Of a stretch of 32,722 bases of DNA, positions 25,919 through 32,722 are shown piece after piece (position 1 is the stretch's first letter; every line of letters starts with the position of its first letter). The position numbers and the translations under genes are program-made. This DNA comes from UBA2287 sp964479665 (lineage in GTDB: Bacteria; Bacteroidota; Bacteroidia; Bacteroidales; Tenuifilaceae): contig CAYZNN010000032.1 in assembly GCA_964479665.1 (NCBI GenBank), forward strand, positions 1-32,722, read 5' to 3'. The notes beneath the pieces are model-generated. The model worked only from the letters and a program-made list of their open reading frames with translations, had not been told where the DNA came from and ran no database searches.

Positions 25919-26053
25919 TTTGTTAAACAACTTGGCTATTGATGGTTTTAAAAGCACGTTTGCACACTATTCAGATTAATAATAAAAATTTGAATGTATG
26001 TTTCTTAATGGAATTTTAAAGGCCAAAACAGAGATTTTACCCAACAAAAAAAC

Positions 26054-26061
26054 TACTTTTG
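26054..26061 (+). promoter_or_regulatory. -7 box of hydE-ClC unit
   Basis: TACTTTTG matches TAnnTTTG, 23 bases before the hydE ATG at 26085. No clear TTG is seen upstream. The same 8 bases precede tdk. Confidence 0.4.
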
Positions 26062-26084
26062 CTAACGCATAATATTTATTGATA

Positions 26085-27173
26085 ATGGATGTGATCGATC
26101 AAATTCTTTCCAAAGAGAGTTTAACTTTTTCTGATATTGTACAGCTACTGAATGCTAATGTAGAAGAGCGAAATAAATTGTATGCCAAGGCAGCCGAGGT
26201 AAAAGAGCAGTATGTAGGTAAAAAAGTGTATTTCAGGGGGCTAATCGAACTATCGAATATTTGTCGTAAGGACTGCTTTTACTGTGGTATTAGGGCTGGC
26301 AACACGAGTGTAACACGTTATAATCTTTCCGACGAAGAAGTGCTCGAATCGGCCAAATTTGCTTGGGAAAACCAATACGCAAGCATTGCAATACAAACAG
26401 GCGAGGTAACTAGCAAGGAGTTTGTAAAGCGAATTACAAAACTTCTGCAAAAAATTGGTCGAGCCACAAACGGCGAACTGGGCATTACCCTTTCGCTGGG
26501 CGAACAAACCGAGGAAACCTATCGAGAGTGGTTCGAAAATGGTGCTATGCGCTACCTGCTTCGAATTGAATCCTCGAATAGGGAATTATATGCCAAATTA
26601 CATCCCAATAATAGCGCTCACGATTACGATATGCGCATTGAATGCCTCAGGGCATTAAGGCGAGTAGGTTATCAGGTTGGTACGGGTGTTATGATCGGGT
26701 TACCATTCCAAACCCTCGAAAATTTAGCCGAAGATATTCTTTGGATGAAAGAAATGGACATTGACATGGTAGGAATGGGGCCCTACATTGAACATGCCGA
26801 TACACCACTTTACAAGTACAGTAGATCTCTTTTACCTCTTGAGGTGCGCTTCAATTTGGCCTTAAAAATGATTGCAATTCTTCGAATTGTAATGAAGGAC
26901 ATTAATATTGCTGCACCAACAGCTCTTCAGGCCATCGATCCGTTGGGAAGGGAAAAGGGAATTAAAGTGGGTGCCAATGTTGTTATGCCCAACATAACTC
27001 CGGGCCTTTACCGAAACGAGTATCAACTTTACGCCAATAAACCTTGCCTCGACGACAGTGCCGATGATTGCAAAAAGTGCCTCGAAGCTCGGATACATCT
27101 TACTGGCAATGAGATTGGGTATGGAGAACACGGCAATTCGAAGCATTACTTCAAACGCCATAAGAACCAGTAA
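26085..27173 (+). CDS. hydE: [FeFe]-hydrogenase maturase HydE (radical SAM)
   Basis: HydE is a radical-SAM enzyme acting with HydG and HydF in building the hydrogenase di-iron subcluster. The cluster motif is C60-x3-C64-x2-C67 (ICRKDCFYCGIR), followed by family segments TGEVTSKEFVKRI, LGITLSLGEQTEETYREW, and PYIEHADTPLYKY. The C-terminal CLDDSADDCKKCLEARI end fits the family's optional extra cluster or related Cys group. Length 362 is normal. ATG 26085 is chosen over a TTG two codons upstream. It lies about 9 kb from hydG, so the maturation genes are dispersed here, and it is followed by the ClC gene after 7 bases. Confidence 0.95.
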   Translation: MDVIDQILSKESLTFSDIVQLLNANVEERNKLYAKAAEVKEQYVGKKVYFRGLIELSNICRKDCFYCGIRAGNTSVTRYNLSDEEVLESAKFAWENQYASIAIQTGEVTSKEFVKRITKLLQKIGRATNGELGITLSLGEQTEETYREWFENGAMRYLLRIESSNRELYAKLHPNNSAHDYDMRIECLRALRRVGYQVGTGVMIGLPFQTLENLAEDILWMKEMDIDMVGMGPYIEHADTPLYKYSRSLLPLEVRFNLALKMIAILRIVMKDINIAAPTALQAIDPLGREKGIKVGANVVMPNITPGLYRNEYQLYANKPCLDDSADDCKKCLEARIHLTGNEIGYGEHGNSKHYFKRHKNQ

Positions 27174-27180
27174 TATTGCC

Positions 27181-28986
27181 ATGCTAAACAGGTTGGTCCT
27201 TTATTTTTACAGAAAAACCATAACATTTGCCGATTGGGCAATTAGGTTCTCTGCAAGAATAGGGCAGCGAAGGCTGCTCCTTATACTTAGTGTAGTTGTT
27301 GGCGTTTTAAGCGGATTCGCAGCAGTTCTTCTTAAAAATACGGTTCACTTTACTCATACTGCTGTTGAGAAAATAATGGAGCATGGAAACTTCATCCTCC
27401 TGTATTTTGCCCTTCCCGGAATTGGCGTTTTCATAACAGTACTATTTGTTCGCTATATTATAAACGACGATATTAGTCATGGGGTAACCAGAATCCTATA
27501 CGCCATTTCAAAAAAGAAATCGAAAATTAAAAGGCATAATACTTTTTCATCTATAGTGGCAAGCAGTTTAACCATTGGTTTTGGAGGTTCGGTTGGAGCT
27601 GAAGCTCCAATAGTTCTTACAGGCTCTGCAATTGGTTCGAATATTGGTAATTTTTTTCGTTTAAATTACAAAACTACAACTCTTCTTTTGGCATGTGGAT
27701 CGGCAGCAGCAATCGCCTCAATTTTCAAGGCCCCATTGGCTGGTTTGCTCTTTACCCTTGAAGTTCTGATGCTCGATTTAACCATGGCATCAATTGTGCC
27801 CCTTTTAATTGCAGCCGTTTCAGGGACTACTATATCGTATTTTTTAATGGGCAAGGATGTGGTTTTTACCTTTGAATTGGTTAAGCCGTTTGATCTTCAA
27901 AAAATACCATTCTTCATCCTTCTGGGTATTTTTTGCGGATTGGTTTCCCTTTACTTTACCCGTATGGCCATGAAAGTGGAGGGAAGCTTTTCAAAAACCC
28001 GAAGCCCATATCTGAAGTGGGGCACAGGAGCGGTGCTGCTTGGTCTGCTCATTTTCGTTTTTCCACCCCTATATGGCGAAGGTTACGATACTTTGCAGAG
28101 TCTCTTGAATGGAAATTCAGACAATATTTTTAAAAATAGCCTATTTGCAAGTTTCCATAGCGACCAATGGGTTCTTCTGGCATTGTTGGGAATGCTCATT
28201 GTATTTAAGGTTTTTGCTATGGCTATCACAACAGGCTCGGGAGGGATTGGAGGAACTTTTGCACCAACACTTTTTGTTGGAGGTATTTCGGGTTTTTTTG
28301 TAGCCAAACTGCTAAATATTTCCTTTGGAACCGATTTGAGCGAAGCCAATTTTGCTCTGGTGGGGATGGCCGGAACCATGTCGGGGGTAATGCATGCCCC
28401 GCTTACAGCAATCTTTCTTATAGCAGAATTAACAGGTGGTTACGCGCTCTTCATTCCTCTTATGATCACTTCCACTATTGCATACATAACAATTATTGCC
28501 TTTGAACCCCATTCGCTTTATACAAAGCGTTTAGCAGCCAGAGGAGAATTAATAACCCACCACAAGGACAGAGCTGTACTTACTTTACTGAACGTTAAGG
28601 AGGTTATTGAAAACGATTTTATTGTTCTGAATGCTCACGAAAATCTGGGCTCAATTGTGAAAGCCGTAAGCAGCTCAAAGCGAAACATATTCCCTGTAGT
28701 CGATCCAAATGGATTAATGACGGGAGTGGTTTCGCTTGACGATATTCGGGAAGTTATGTTTGAAACAGAGAAGTATGGTACAGCAACTGTACGCGATTTC
28801 ATGAGCATACCTCCCGAGTTTATAACACTCGAAGAGCCGATGGCAAAGGTTATTGAAAAATTCGAAGAAACTGGAGCTTGGAACCTACCTGTTACAAATA
28901 GCGAAGGCCGATATCTAGGATTTGTTTCCAAATCGAAGATTTTTTCGGCTTACCGCAACTTGCTAGTGCAATTCTCCGACGAGTAA
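27181..28986 (+). CDS. ClC-family chloride channel/antiporter with two CBS domains
   Basis: This 601-residue protein is a ClC transporter: about residues 30-440 form the membrane part, with the gate glutamate at residue 141 in GGSVGAEAPIVLTGS and the anion-binding segment GSGGIGGTFAPTLFVGG. Residues about 475-600 form two CBS domains (KRNIFPVVDPNGLMTGVVSLDDI and ETGAWNLPVTNSEGRYLGFVS) that in relatives bind adenine nucleotides and regulate transport. It could exchange chloride or other anions for protons. The gate glutamate suggests proton coupling, but the second proton glutamate was not checked. It follows hydE by 7 bases, an unexpected partner, and converges on a Crp/Fnr gene 3 bases away. 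Confidence 0.93.
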   Translation: MLNRLVLYFYRKTITFADWAIRFSARIGQRRLLLILSVVVGVLSGFAAVLLKNTVHFTHTAVEKIMEHGNFILLYFALPGIGVFITVLFVRYIINDDISHGVTRILYAISKKKSKIKRHNTFSSIVASSLTIGFGGSVGAEAPIVLTGSAIGSNIGNFFRLNYKTTTLLLACGSAAAIASIFKAPLAGLLFTLEVLMLDLTMASIVPLLIAAVSGTTISYFLMGKDVVFTFELVKPFDLQKIPFFILLGIFCGLVSLYFTRMAMKVEGSFSKTRSPYLKWGTGAVLLGLLIFVFPPLYGEGYDTLQSLLNGNSDNIFKNSLFASFHSDQWVLLALLGMLIVFKVFAMAITTGSGGIGGTFAPTLFVGGISGFFVAKLLNISFGTDLSEANFALVGMAGTMSGVMHAPLTAIFLIAELTGGYALFIPLMITSTIAYITIIAFEPHSLYTKRLAARGELITHHKDRAVLTLLNVKEVIENDFIVLNAHENLGSIVKAVSSSKRNIFPVVDPNGLMTGVVSLDDIREVMFETEKYGTATVRDFMSIPPEFITLEEPMAKVIEKFEETGAWNLPVTNSEGRYLGFVSKSKIFSAYRNLLVQFSDE

Positions 28987-28989
28987 GCG

Positions 28990-29664
28990 CTAACTGTAAA
29001 GCGCCAAATCGTTCAGTTTGTTCATGTCCTTTACTTCAATATGCTTTCCCGAAATGGTAATAACACCCTCGTTGTGGAATTCTGATAGTATTCGAATTAC
29101 ATTCTCTCTAGAAAAACCAATCATTTGAGCCATTTCAGTTCGAGTAATGAGTAGCGTAAATGCTTTGCTGTCGTGGATTTGAGTTAGGCTAATAAGCAGG
29201 TGGGTCAAGCGTCCCCGCACGTTGTTATGCGAAATGCATTGAAGCTTTTCGAGCATGGGGAAGAGGAAGTGTTTGTTTCCATAGTCAATTAGTTCCATAG
29301 CCGCATTTCCGTTCTCGCGGAGGACCTTTTTAAATACATCCATTTCCAAAAAACGAACCTCGCAGTCGGAAAGGGTGACAATCGATAAATCGAACTTATC
29401 CCAACTTAAAATGGCAGGAAGCCCCGGAATACTTGGTCCTGAAACAATGTCGTAAATCAGGTTCTTGTTGCCACGTTCGGTTTCAACCTTTACGAAACCT
29501 TTAGTAAGGAGTACCATGTGCGATAGGAATTCGCCCTTTTTCACAACTGTTTCGCGCTTGTGGTATTTAACTACTGTCGACTTCGAAAGAAGAAGGTTAA
29601 TGTCATCGGGCGAAAATATGCTCGATAACAATTTAATGTCTGCAGTTTGAACGTTTTTGTCCAT
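28990..29664 (-). CDS. Crp/Fnr family transcriptional regulator
   Basis: This 224-residue regulator has the cNMP-binding-type barrel (VVKKGEFLSHMVLLTKGFVKVET) and a winged helix with recognition segment MAQMIGFSRENVIRILSEFHNEGVI. Only two cysteines are present and none form a cluster at the N-terminus, so direct iron-sulfur sensing is unlikely. Signal and targets are unknown. Its own upstream region has paired ACTTAYGTA repeats and an ATAAGT-N7-ACTTAT inverted repeat, possible autoregulatory sites. It is convergent with the ClC gene. Confidence 0.92.
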   Translation of the reverse strand: MDKNVQTADIKLLSSIFSPDDINLLLSKSTVVKYHKRETVVKKGEFLSHMVLLTKGFVKVETERGNKNLIYDIVSGPSIPGLPAILSWDKFDLSIVTLSDCEVRFLEMDVFKKVLRENGNAAMELIDYGNKHFLFPMLEKLQCISHNNVRGRLTHLLISLTQIHDSKAFTLLITRTEMAQMIGFSRENVIRILSEFHNEGVITISGKHIEVKDMNKLNDLALYS

Positions 29665-29720
29665 AGCTTTTATGAATTATTTATTTGAATTTATTTCGTT
29701 TAAAGGCAATGTTTTATTAT

Positions 29721-29760
29721 ACTTACGTAAACTACTAAATAAGTTATAGTTACTTATGTA
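29721..29760. promoter_or_regulatory. candidate operator cluster upstream of Crp/Fnr gene
   Basis: Two near-identical 9-mers ACTTACGTA and ACTTATGTA start 31 bases apart, close to three helical turns, and an ATAAGT-N7-ACTTAT inverted repeat overlaps the second. They lie 57-96 bases upstream of the regulator's start. Binding by the encoded regulator is inference. Confidence 0.3.
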
Positions 29761-29966
29761 TAATTGTGATGAATTGAACTTTAGTCAATGACGAACAGTA
29801 GCAATTTTTTGACAGAAAAATACGTGTATTAAAAATTTTTGATGAATATTCGAATAACAAACTGTACACAATAGTAATGTCAGGCAAACAAATTATGGAA
29901 CACTTTTTACCAATTTCAATAACAATGTGTTACGAATTGTAAGTGAATTTAAAGTCTTTTAATTTG

Positions 29967-29997
29967 TTGCTCATTTATTAAAAATAAACTAGGTTTG
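29967..29997 (+). promoter_or_regulatory. strong Bacteroidota-type promoter of DUF5063-exonuclease-RlmI unit
   Basis: TTG (29967-29969), 20 bases, TAGGTTTG (29990-29997) matches the Bacteroidota pattern well. The start codon at 30015 is 17 bases further, with an AAAGGA just before it. The three downstream genes are closely spaced and same-strand. Confidence 0.75.
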
Positions 29998-30014
29998 CTC
30001 GCAAATACAAAGGA

Positions 30015-30632
30015 ATGAACTATTCTGCTAAAGAGTTGGTATACAGTAAAAATGTATTAGAGTTTGCAACAGTAGCCAAAGAGTTCTGTGCTTTTCTCGA
30101 GAATGCAACCAATTATAAACGTTCCAAATTCGTTGGGCTTCTTGAAAAACTATTGCCTCTTGTGTTTTATAAGGCCACCCTATTACCCGTTTGTGAGCCC
30201 TTATACGAAGAGGGAACAGCAAAATATGTTACAGAAAAGTTGTACGAAAGTATTTACCTGAAATTGGTTGGCCTGCTAAAACAGCACGATACTTTTCCGG
30301 AAGTATTCGATACCCGAATTTCTGAAACCGATGAACCCTTTTCTGCCTCAATATCCGAGTATTTGGCTGATATTTATCAGGACTTGAAAAATTTCACAGT
30401 TACGTTTCAGAAAGGCCAAGTTGAAGAAATGAACGATGCACTGTGGGAGTGCCAATCGAATTTTAGAGAGTTTTGGGGTATTCGAATAGCCAATACCATA
30501 AGAGCTATTCATATTTTAAATAAAGACAATGCAGAGTTGGATGCCGATGACGATAGCAACGAATTGCCCGAAGAGGGCGAACGCGACACAACGAATTGGT
30601 TTGTAACGCGCCGACAAAAGGATATTGAGTAA
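30015..30632 (+). CDS. DUF5063 family protein
   Basis: This 205-residue cytoplasmic protein matches the conserved Bacteroidota DUF5063 family, with the start MNYSAKELVYSKNVLEFATVAKEFCAFLE, a helical body, SEYLADIYQDLKNF, and ALWECQSNFREFWGIRIANTIRAIH. No catalytic motif is seen; it is helical and ends in an acidic, disordered tail. It precedes the DEDD exonuclease gene by 4 bases and the two genes are regularly linked in the group, as I recall, hinting at a shared RNA-related role. A good promoter and an AAAGGA precede its start. Confidence 0.85.
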   Translation: MNYSAKELVYSKNVLEFATVAKEFCAFLENATNYKRSKFVGLLEKLLPLVFYKATLLPVCEPLYEEGTAKYVTEKLYESIYLKLVGLLKQHDTFPEVFDTRISETDEPFSASISEYLADIYQDLKNFTVTFQKGQVEEMNDALWECQSNFREFWGIRIANTIRAIHILNKDNAELDADDDSNELPEEGERDTTNWFVTRRQKDIE

Positions 30633-30636
30633 TTGT

Positions 30637-31212
30637 ATGTTTGCCGAAAGCATAAACAGTGAACAGATCAGCAATTTACCTAAAATGCACTTCGAGGGCA
30701 AAATTGCTGTTGCCCAAACACCCCAACAGGTCGATTTGTACCTTCGCGAAATAGTTCATTCGCCCATAGCGGGTTTCGATACAGAAACTAAACCCTCCTT
30801 TAAAAGAGGAACAAACCATCAGGTGGCCCTTTTGCAACTTGCAGTTCCCAATTTTGCCCTACTTATCAGAGTTAATCTTTCGGGTTTGCCTACTAGTTTG
30901 GTTCGCTATCTCGAAGACGATAGATTTATTAAAGTTGGCGCAGCCATCCGCGACGATATTAAAGGGCTTAAACGATATTTTCCTTTCGAACCCAAAGGAT
31001 TTATAGATTTGCAATCAATCGTCAGTGGATACGGAATACAAGAATTAAGTGTACGCAAAATGGCTGCTATAGTTCTTGGTGAAAGGGTTTCCAAGTCTCA
31101 GCAGCTTTCAAACTGGGAGGCGGAATTGCTAACCGAGTCCCAAATGCAGTATGCCGCTACCGATGCTTGGGCATGCAGGCAGATATATATGAAATTGATT
31201 AACAATAGGTAA
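30637..31212 (+). CDS. 3'-5' exonuclease, DEDDy superfamily (RNase D-like)
   Basis: This 191-residue single-domain exonuclease belongs to the DEDDy group that trims RNA or DNA 3' ends with two metal ions. The residues are visible: D48 and E50 in AGFDTETK (Exo I), an Asp in VGAAIRDDIKGLKRYF (Exo II), and Tyr and Asp in MQYAATDAWACRQIY (Exo III). The HRDC domain of full RNase D is absent. The start is ATG 30637, 4 bases after the DUF5063 stop; an in-frame TTG lies 12 bases upstream. The next gene, an RlmI-like methyltransferase, follows after 23 bases. Confidence 0.93.
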   Translation: MFAESINSEQISNLPKMHFEGKIAVAQTPQQVDLYLREIVHSPIAGFDTETKPSFKRGTNHQVALLQLAVPNFALLIRVNLSGLPTSLVRYLEDDRFIKVGAAIRDDIKGLKRYFPFEPKGFIDLQSIVSGYGIQELSVRKMAAIVLGERVSKSQQLSNWEAELLTESQMQYAATDAWACRQIYMKLINNR

Positions 31213-31235
31213 TGCTTTCTTAGAAAAATTTATTA

Positions 31236-32414
31236 ATGAAAAAGTTATTTCTTAAACCCGGCAAAGAGCAATCGTTACAACGTTTTCACCCTTGGGTCTT
31301 TTCAGGAGCGATAAAGGGCACAGAGGGCAATCCTTTTGAAGGCGATTTAATTGAGGTGTATAGCAGTGAAGGTATATTCTGCGGAATTGGTCATTATCAA
31401 CCCAGTTCAATTAGCGTTAGGCTTTTTAGTTTCGAATGTAAAGAAATTACGCGCGATTTTTGGTTCAGAAAATTACAGAAAGCATACGAATTACGTAAGA
31501 GTTTGGGCTTAACCAATAATTCTGAAACAAACATATATAGATTGGTACATGGGGAGGGCGATGGTATGCCCGGCTTAATTGTCGACATTTATGGAAAAAC
31601 TGCTGTAATGCAGTCGCATAGCTTGGGAATGTACCTAATTCGAAACGAACTTGCCAGCATTATTTTAGAAATAATGGGTGGAACCCTTGAGTCGGTTTAC
31701 GACAAGAGCACAAGCACTCTTCCTTTTAAAGCGCCCATTTCTGCTTCCGATGGTTACCTAATTGGAGCAAAGCGTAATGAGACCCTAAACGAGTATGGCA
31801 GTAGATTTGAAGTTTCGTGGGAAGAGGGTCAAAAAACCGGCTTCTTTATCGATCAGCGCGAGAATAGAAAGTTGCTTGAGCAATACAGCAAAGGCGCAAA
31901 TGTGCTCAATACTTTCTGTTATACCGGGGGCTTTTCGGTTTATGCTGCAAAAGGGGGAGCAAATCATGTGCTGAGTGTTGATAGTTCCCAGCGTGCCGTT
32001 GAGTTAACAACTCGCAATATGGAAATCAATGGTATAGAGAGCAATATGCATAATGAAACCTGTGCCGATGTATTTGAGTTCCTGCGAACCGATAACCAAA
32101 TCTACGATTTGATAATTCTCGACCCGCCAGCATTTGCCAAGCATTTACCCGCACTTAAAAATGCTTTGCAGGCATATAAAAGGCTCAATGCAACAGCCAT
32201 GCGTAAACTTCGAAAAGGTGGGATTTTATTTACTTTTTCGTGCTCCCAAGTGGTTAGTAAGGAGCAGTTTCGAAACGCTGTATTTTCTGCAGGGGTAATT
32301 GCCAACCGTGAGGTGAGTATTCTGCACCAGCTCACACAACCAGCTGACCATCCCATTAACATTTACCACCCCGAGGGTGAGTATTTAAAGGGATTGGTAT
32401 TGCATGTTCACTAG
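31236..32414 (+). CDS. rlmI: class I SAM-dependent 23S rRNA methyltransferase (RlmI-like, PUA domain)
   Basis: This 392-residue enzyme resembles RlmI, which makes m5C1962 in 23S rRNA. The N-terminal PUA domain (KPGKEQSLQRFHPWVFSGAI) is followed by an EEHEE-type domain and a Rossmann methyltransferase domain with NTFCYTGGFSVYAAKGGANHVLSVD (SAM site), DLIILDPPAFAK (motif IV) and TFSCSQVVSKEQF (motif VI, catalytic Cys). Length is normal. Its stop codon overlaps that of the convergent YaaA-like gene by two bases. It is the third gene of a likely operon with DUF5063 and the exonuclease; specificity for this exact base is inferred from family. Confidence 0.93.
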   Translation: MKKLFLKPGKEQSLQRFHPWVFSGAIKGTEGNPFEGDLIEVYSSEGIFCGIGHYQPSSISVRLFSFECKEITRDFWFRKLQKAYELRKSLGLTNNSETNIYRLVHGEGDGMPGLIVDIYGKTAVMQSHSLGMYLIRNELASIILEIMGGTLESVYDKSTSTLPFKAPISASDGYLIGAKRNETLNEYGSRFEVSWEEGQKTGFFIDQRENRKLLEQYSKGANVLNTFCYTGGFSVYAAKGGANHVLSVDSSQRAVELTTRNMEINGIESNMHNETCADVFEFLRTDNQIYDLIILDPPAFAKHLPALKNALQAYKRLNATAMRKLRKGGILFTFSCSQVVSKEQFRNAVFSAGVIANREVSILHQLTQPADHPINIYHPEGEYLKGLVLHVH

Positions 32415-32660
32415 GTGTGCCTAACAAATACTTGGGTCAATTCGGAAGAAAGTTCAGGCGAATAGTAGTAACCTTCGTAATCGAAATGCTGAATATTTTC
32501 TGCGCTGGTAATTCGATTAGTAATAATAAAGCGGGCCATTAATCCTCGGGCTCGTTTAGCCAATATGGGAATTACCTTAGGATTTCCATTGTTGAATTGT
32601 CTGAAAAACCTACTACCACTTTTTATGGCACATGGTACAAATGGTCCTTTTTGGGGTTGT
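32411..32660 (-). CDS. yaaA: YaaA-family (DUF328) protein, C-terminal part at window edge
   Basis: The C-terminal reading ILAKRARGLMARFIITNRI, ENIQHFDYEGYYYSPELSSE and TQVFVRHT is the YaaA ending (peroxide-stress protein that binds DNA and limits Fenton damage in E. coli). The last 54 residues or so are clear. Upstream of about 32590 the match becomes weak, the frame is closed by a stop near 32658, and bases to 32722 give no recognisable YaaA segment in any frame, so the rest is either missing past the window, frame-damaged or affected by poor edge sequence. Its stop at 32411-32413 overlaps the rlmI stop. Confidence 0.7.
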
Positions 32661-32722
32661 TAGCCATACTATAATACTCCCCAATTTTTAGACCACTGCT
32701 TAAGTGTTAAATTTGAAAACTT

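Larger units (their letters stand above)
29665..30014. other. 350-base divergent intergenic region
   Basis: The region between the Crp/Fnr and DUF5063 genes is AT-rich and has no coding stretch I can support. It holds the good DUF5063 promoter at 29967-29997 and, nearer the Crp/Fnr gene, two ACTTA(C/T)GTA copies 31 bases apart (29721-29729 and 29752-29760), a TTACGTAA palindrome (29723-29730) and ATAAGT-N7-ACTTAT (29739-29757). A TTGACA at 29809 is not followed by a convincing partner. No clear small-RNA hairpin with T run was found. Confidence 0.6.

Noticed and set aside
29800..29835. TTGACA with TATTAA downstream as a sigma-70-like promoter or small RNA start.
   Set aside because: This organism type uses a different promoter pattern, and no hairpin plus T run follows.

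Overview
The window reads as chromosomal DNA of an anaerobic, fermentative member of the Bacteroidota, most likely Bacteroidales or a close relative. The evidence is a MurF-Alr fusion, several matches to the Bacteroidota promoter pattern (TTG, 19-20 bases, TAnnTTTG), weak or absent Shine-Dalgarno sequences, DUF4369/TlpA-type and caspase-type lipoproteins, and an adjacent DUF5063 / DEDD exonuclease / RlmI-like trio. The metabolic genes point to anaerobic life with H2 metabolism: [FeFe]-hydrogenase maturases HydG and HydE, a TM1266-type regulator, a tungsten aldehyde:ferredoxin oxidoreductase, an ADP-forming acyl-CoA synthetase and a flavodoxin. There is no integrase, transposase, CRISPR array, rRNA or tRNA that I can see.

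Layout. Bases 1-3650 hold four exported or accessory genes, three of them frameshifted: a caspase-like lipoprotein, an SRPBCC protein and a class I glutamine amidotransferase lipoprotein. The TraB/GumN protein between them is intact. Bases 3717-7828 are housekeeping on the minus strand (recA and bcp overlapping by ATGA, then murF-alr). Bases 7983-8686 are an AT-rich MNT/HEPN pair. Bases 8687-12985 hold the aldehyde oxidoreductase, an SDR dehydrogenase and a TlpA-like lipoprotein. Bases 13045-16933 hold rsmI with a conserved protein of unknown function, divergent tdk, then hydG and its small regulator. Bases 17164-20929 hold an outer-membrane barrel protein, glutamine-dependent nadE, a Crp/Fnr regulator and a flavodoxin. 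Bases 20990-22140 hold a doubly frameshifted outer-membrane-type protein and a C-terminal relic of another. Bases 22155-25849 are a likely operon: Na+/solute symporter, ADP-forming acyl-CoA synthetase and a 52-residue membrane protein. Bases 26085-29664 hold hydE, a ClC channel/antiporter with CBS domains and a second Crp/Fnr regulator. Bases 30015-32414 hold the DUF5063, exonuclease and RlmI-like trio. The right edge contains the C-terminal part of a YaaA-family gene.

How the genes may work together (inference): organic acids or amino acids enter with Na+. Aldehydes are oxidised by the tungsten enzyme to give reduced ferredoxin, acyl-CoA is converted to acid with ATP formation by the synthetase, and electrons leave through flavodoxin/ferredoxin to an [FeFe]-hydrogenase whose structural gene (hydA) and hydF are outside the window. 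Two Crp/Fnr proteins sit near these genes but show no FNR-type cysteine cluster.

The strongest unexplained pattern is that all five clear frameshifts fall in three exported proteins and one SRPBCC protein, while about 24 kb of housekeeping and metabolic genes are intact. I see no convincing wholly new system. The most distinctive arrangements are the symporter-synthetase-microprotein operon, the hydE-ClC pairing and the caspase lipoprotein disrupted at one base.
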